This document shows positions 6,908 to 10,141 of a stretch of 10,141 bases of DNA, piece by piece. Position numbers and translations under genes: made by a program. The stretch is from Burkholderiales bacterium (lineage in GTDB: Bacteria > Pseudomonadota > Gammaproteobacteria > Burkholderiales > Burkholderiaceae), in contig CANFNO010000052.1 in the NCBI GenBank assembly GCA_947447845.1, positions 1 to 10,141 on the forward strand, in the 5' to 3' direction. How positions within the stretch are numbered: position 1 is the first letter of the stretch; every line of letters begins with the position of its first letter. The notes under the pieces were generated by a model. It saw only the letters and a program-made list of their open reading frames with translations. It ran no database searches and was not told the DNA's origin.

Positions 6908-7963
6908 ATGGGACAAGTCAGCTTGAAGGGTTTGCGCAAAAGCTATGGCGCAGTCGACGTCATCCGCGGCATCGATCTTGAAGTTCGCGATGGCGAATTC
7001 ATGGTCTTTGTCGGCCCCAGCGGTTGCGGCAAATCGACTACGTTGCGCATGATTGCCGGGCTGGAAACTATTACTGCGGGTGAGTTGCTGATTGACGGCG
7101 TGCGCGCAAATGACCTGCACCCGGCAGACCGGGGCGCTGCCATGGTGTTCCAGAGCTACGCGCTCTATCCACACATGACAGTGGCTGAAAACATGGGCTT
7201 TGCGCTCAAGATGGCGGGAGTGGACAAAGCCCAGCGTGAACAGCAGGTCGGGCGTGCCGCCGAGATTCTGCGCATGACAAACTTGCTGGGGCGCTTTCCG
7301 AAGGAGTTGTCTGGCGGACAGCGCCAGCGCGTGGCCATTGGTCGCGCCATCGTGCGCAAACCCAAGGTCTTTCTATTCGACGAACCGCTTTCCAATCTGG
7401 ACGCGGCCTTGCGCGTGGACATGCGGGTCGAACTCTCGCGCCTGCATGCCGAGTTGGGTACCACCATGATTTATGTCACACACGATCAGGTAGAGGCCAT
7501 GACGCTTGGCGACCGCATTGCTGTGTTTAATAAGGGCGTAATCGAGCAACTCGGTGCTCCGCTGGAGCTTTACAACAGGCCCGCTACAGAATTCGTCGCC
7601 GCCTTCATTGGTGCGCCACGCATCAACCTGATTGACAAGCCAATGGCCCAAGCACCGGATGCCCATCAGAAGCTTTGGACACAGCTTCTGGGCGCAGGCT
7701 CTGACAAGGTATGCCGTGTCGGCCTGAGGCCGGAGCATCTGCAAATTGCCGCACCCGAACTGGGTGTACCTGCGCAGGTTGTGCTGGCTGAACACCTGGG
7801 CGACTCGTCCATCATTCACCTGCGTGTGGATGGCGTTAACGGCTTGCTCAATGCCAAAGTGGGAGCCGGTCATGCAGACTGCAACGCCGGTCAAACCGTG
7901 GGCTTGCAGCCTAACGCGGCGTGGTCATTGGCCTTCAGTGAAGATGGCCGTTTGATGGCCTGA
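6908..7963 (+). CDS. ABC sugar transporter, ATP-binding subunit (MalK/UgpC/MsmX type)
   Basis: This cytoplasmic ATPase powers the importer, 351 residues. All nucleotide-binding motifs are present: Walker A GPSGCGKST (36-44), Q-loop with Gln82 in FQSYALYPHMTV, signature LSGGQRQ (134-140), Walker B VFLFDEP with the D-loop SNLD (about 154-165), and the switch His192 in VTHDQVEAMTLGDR. The C-terminal part from about residue 236 is the TOBE-type regulatory domain of the CUT1 class, including the usual GLRPEHL stretch (about 272-278). It is slightly shorter than E. coli MalK. It is placed between the GH1 and GH16 genes rather than beside the permeases, yet it is the only ATPase seen here and so is their expected partner. 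Confidence 0.94.
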   Translation: MGQVSLKGLRKSYGAVDVIRGIDLEVRDGEFMVFVGPSGCGKSTTLRMIAGLETITAGELLIDGVRANDLHPADRGAAMVFQSYALYPHMTVAENMGFALKMAGVDKAQREQQVGRAAEILRMTNLLGRFPKELSGGQRQRVAIGRAIVRKPKVFLFDEPLSNLDAALRVDMRVELSRLHAELGTTMIYVTHDQVEAMTLGDRIAVFNKGVIEQLGAPLELYNRPATEFVAAFIGAPRINLIDKPMAQAPDAHQKLWTQLLGAGSDKVCRVGLRPEHLQIAAPELGVPAQVVLAEHLGDSSIIHLRVDGVNGLLNAKVGAGHADCNAGQTVGLQPNAAWSLAFSEDGRLMA

Positions 7964-7983
7964 ACCGTTGCTGCACAGGACGC

Positions 7984-8907
7984 ATGAAACCGCCCAAAGA
8001 GATGCCGCCGACCAGCCAGCTCAAGGGCTGGAAGCTGGTGTGGAACGATGAATTTGATGGCGCCGCCATAGACCGCAACAAATGGGATTTCGATATCGGC
8101 AACGGCTTCTTTGACTATAAGAGCCACACCTGGGTGCCAGGCTGGGGCAACGAAGAACTGCAGTACTACACCGATTCACCAGACAATGCCTTTGTAAAAG
8201 ATGGTGCTCTTCATATCCGCGCCATCAAAGAATCCCTGCATGGTTGCGGCTACACCTCGGCGCGCCTCAAAACACGCAAGCGCGATGGCACACCGCTTTT
8301 CAACCAGTTGTATGGGCGCTTTGAATTTCGCGCCCAGGTTCCATGGGGCAAGGGCTTATGGCCTGCCTTGTGGATGTTGCCTCAAACTGATACCTACGGT
8401 GGGTGGGCCGCATCCGGTGAAATCGATGTGATGGAGATCCATGGCGAAGAGCCGGGTAAGACTTTGGGCTCAATCCATTTCGGCTCTACCTATCCAAAAC
8501 GTTCGCTGGTCACGCATACCCATGCCCTGCCAAAGGGTAGCCTGGTGAGCGACTGGCACGTGTACGCGGTGGAGTGGGATCCGGGTGAAATCCGTTGGTA
8601 TCTGGACGGCGAGCACTGGGCCGCACAGAACTTCTGGTGGAGTTGCAGCAAGACGCAAGACGGTGCCGGGTTAGAGGCCCGGCGTGCGGCTGATATCAAC
8701 CCCTGGCCTGCGCCCTTTGATCACCCGTTCTACCTGCTGATGAATGTTGCGGTGGGGGGCAATTTTCCCGGTCATCCAAACCCGATTACTCACTTCCCCG
8801 CCGAACTGGTGGTGGACTATGTGCGTGTGTACGAGCGCGTCGGTGGCTATGCCGCAGCAAAACCGCGCGGCAAAGGCTTGCTGCCTTACTCCAAGAAGAG
8901 ACCCTGA
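7984..8907 (+). CDS. GH16 endo-beta-1,3-glucanase (laminarinase type), apparently cytoplasmic
   Basis: This is a retaining endo-glucanase of glycoside hydrolase family 16, 307 residues, a single jelly-roll domain with no binding module. The catalytic motif GEIDVMEIHG has nucleophile Glu146, Asp148 and acid/base Glu151. This is the E-x-D-x-x-E spacing with a beta-bulge that is typical of laminarinases; Bacillus-type lichenases have E-x-D-x-E. Other family landmarks are LVWNDEFDG (about 18-26), WGNEELQYYT (about 54-63), GRFEFRAQVPWGKGLWPALW (about 111-130), WHVYAVEW (about 191-198) and the end DYVRVYER. The N-terminus (MKPPKEMPPTSQLKG) is not a signal peptide, and reading further upstream in frame gives no hydrophobic stretch, so export is unlikely. 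It would cut imported beta-1,3-glucan chains. Activity on mixed-linkage glucan is also possible. The start is 20 bases after the ATPase stop, with only a short AGGA before it. Confidence 0.92.
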   Translation: MKPPKEMPPTSQLKGWKLVWNDEFDGAAIDRNKWDFDIGNGFFDYKSHTWVPGWGNEELQYYTDSPDNAFVKDGALHIRAIKESLHGCGYTSARLKTRKRDGTPLFNQLYGRFEFRAQVPWGKGLWPALWMLPQTDTYGGWAASGEIDVMEIHGEEPGKTLGSIHFGSTYPKRSLVTHTHALPKGSLVSDWHVYAVEWDPGEIRWYLDGEHWAAQNFWWSCSKTQDGAGLEARRAADINPWPAPFDHPFYLLMNVAVGGNFPGHPNPITHFPAELVVDYVRVYERVGGYAAAKPRGKGLLPYSKKRP

Positions 8908-8910
8908 TTT

Positions 8911-9882
8911 ATGTCCAGACCTCATTCGCATCAGTCAATTGCCACCGGCGATATCGCTGCCCCGGCCGATGCCTCCAGCGCGTTCACGCCCGGTGCACCC
9001 TTTTCAAAAGGCGGCACGGAGGACACGCTGCCGCTAGTCCTTCCGCAGTCCGAGCACCAGGCTTTGGTGAAGCGCCTGAACGCACGCTTGACTGCAGGCA
9101 CCCATGGCTTGTGCTTTAGCCCCTATCTGGACGGTCAGGAACCGGGCACGCAATTGCAAGAGCCACAGATACGCGCGCGCATGGAAGTGATCGCGCCGCA
9201 CACGCGCTGGGTGCGCAGCTTTTCCTGCACTGACGGCAATGAGCTCATTCCAAAGGTGGCGCATCAGCTCGGACTCAAGACGCTGGTCGGTGCTTGGCTT
9301 GGTACTGATCTGGATATCAACGAACGCGAGATTGAAGGGGTGATCGCTGTGGCCCGCGCCGGACATGCCGACATCGTGGCCGTCGGCAACGAAGTGATGC
9401 TGCGCGAGGACTTGAGCGAAGACGCATTGATTGCGTATATCGATCGCGTAAAGGCCGCCCTTCCGGGCGTGCGCGTTGGCTACGTCGATGCTTACTACCT
9501 GTTTGAGTTGCATCCACGCATCACTGCTGCCTGTGACGTGCTGCTGACTAACTGTTATCCGTTCTGGGAAGGCTGCCCGCTCGACCAGGCCTTGCCGTAC
9601 ATGCAAAGTATGTTGCGGCGCACGCAAGCGGTGGCACAGGGCAAGCAGGTCATCATCAGCGAGACCGGTTGGCCGGACAAGGGCAGCAATTTTTGGGGCG
9701 CTGTTCCGTCGCCAGATGCCGCCATGCGCTACTTTGCCGACACGTGTGATTGGGCGGAGCAGGAGGGGATTGAAGTGTTCTACTTCGCCGCCTTTGACGA
9801 AGCGTGGAAGGTAGGCGCCGAGGGTGACGTGGGTGCCTTCTGGGGACTGTGGGACAAAGACGCACAGCCCAAATACCGATGA
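8911..9882 (+). CDS. GH17 beta-1,3-glucanase
   Basis: This is a glycoside hydrolase family 17 (clan GH-A) enzyme, 323 residues. The TIM barrel begins near residue 65 (HGLCFSPYLDGQEPG). The acid/base Glu161 lies in VAVGNEVMLRED and the nucleophile Glu251 in IISETGWPDKG. Barrel segments LLTNCYPFWEG (about 211-221) and FYFAAFDEAWK (about 290-300) also match the family. GH17 enzymes cut beta-1,3-glucan, as hydrolases or as transglycosylases. The first 60 residues are polar and rich in Ala, Ser, Pro and His; they look disordered and are not a signal peptide, so the protein is probably cytoplasmic. The gene starts 3 bases after the GH16 stop and overlaps the next GH17 gene by 4 bases. A later in-frame start such as the GTG at 9067 would remove the extension, so the exact N-terminus is uncertain. 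Confidence 0.9.
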   Translation: MSRPHSHQSIATGDIAAPADASSAFTPGAPFSKGGTEDTLPLVLPQSEHQALVKRLNARLTAGTHGLCFSPYLDGQEPGTQLQEPQIRARMEVIAPHTRWVRSFSCTDGNELIPKVAHQLGLKTLVGAWLGTDLDINEREIEGVIAVARAGHADIVAVGNEVMLREDLSEDALIAYIDRVKAALPGVRVGYVDAYYLFELHPRITAACDVLLTNCYPFWEGCPLDQALPYMQSMLRRTQAVAQGKQVIISETGWPDKGSNFWGAVPSPDAAMRYFADTCDWAEQEGIEVFYFAAFDEAWKVGAEGDVGAFWGLWDKDAQPKYR

Positions 9883-10141
9883 CACGCGCACTGCATTTTC
9901 CCCCTGGAAACGCCATCTGCTATTCCGGTTACCGGCGCGACCAAAGCCCTGACAGCAAAACCTATCCGTCCATCGAAGAGATCCGCCAAGACCTTGTCAT
10001 CCTGGCAAAGCACTGGCGCTACCTGCGCCTGTATGACTGCAGCTTGCATGCAGAACGCGTGTTGCAGGTGATTCGGGAAGACAAGCTTAATTTTCAGGTG
10101 ATGCTGGGGGCCTACCTGGGTGCCGAGATGAACAACTTCGG
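9879..10141 (+). CDS. Second GH17-like protein, 3'-partial
   Basis: This reading frame opens at an ATGA overlap with the stop of the first GH17 gene and runs for 87 codons to the window end without a stop. Residues 12-24 (AICYSGYRRDQSP) and the following stretch YPSIEEIRQDLVILAKHW, then RYLRLYDCS, match the start of the GH17 barrel, including the first beta strand and the Tyr/Arg motif. It aligns loosely with residues 65-130 of the protein before it (GLCFSPYLDGQEP, VRSFSC, LVGAWLG) but is clearly divergent, so it is not a recent duplicate. There is no signal peptide. The catalytic glutamates lie beyond the window, so activity cannot be judged. The overlap implies translational coupling and probably paired function with the upstream GH17. 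Confidence 0.82.
   Translation, partial: MTRALHFPPGNAICYSGYRRDQSPDSKTYPSIEEIRQDLVILAKHWRYLRLYDCSLHAERVLQVIREDKLNFQVMLGAYLGAEMNNF

Noticed and set aside
7381..7395. Operator-like CCGCTTTCC inside the ATPase gene
   Set aside because: It falls on the conserved Walker B/D-loop codons, matches only about 9 of 14 positions and has no symmetric left half.
9034..9891. Long minus-strand open frame (285 codons) opposite the first GH17 gene
   Set aside because: It is antisense to a gene with intact catalytic motifs, and its translation shows no recognisable domain; such shadows are common in GC-rich DNA.

Overview
The window reads as one carbohydrate-use locus, with every gene on the + strand, from a moderately high-GC Gram-negative bacterium. 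The style of the proteins (a CUT1-type sugar ABC importer next to a LacI regulator and glycosidases) fits Betaproteobacteria of the order Burkholderiales, perhaps Comamonadaceae. That placement is by resemblance only; no marker gene is present.

Layout. Positions 1-1128 hold a major facilitator superfamily transporter whose N-terminus is cut off by the window edge. Positions 1215-2267 encode a LacI-family repressor. A 98-base gap then carries a TATAAT -10 box fused to a perfect 14-bp palindrome, the probable repressor operator. From 2366 a tight gene run goes to the window end: periplasmic sugar-binding protein, two ABC permeases, GH1 beta-glucosidase, ABC ATPase, GH16 endo-beta-1,3-glucanase (laminarinase type), GH17 glucanase, and a second GH17 protein that is cut by the window end and overlaps the first by an ATGA. 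Gaps within the run are 12, 11, 66, 37, 20 and 3 bases, then a 4-base overlap, so one transcript is likely. No rRNA, tRNA, mobile element, CRISPR array or convincing terminator was seen.

How the parts work together (inference from families). The binding protein captures a beta-glucan oligosaccharide, most plausibly a laminarin or other beta-1,3-glucan fragment. The two permeases and the ATPase import it, the GH16 and GH17 enzymes cut it inside the cell, and the GH1 enzyme releases glucose. The unusual point is that none of the GH16, GH17 and GH1 proteins shows a signal peptide. Known Bacteroidota laminarin systems instead use an outer-membrane SusC/SusD-type receptor and exported glucanases. 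The repressor probably controls both itself and the operon: a 12/14 copy of the palindrome lies just before its own gene.
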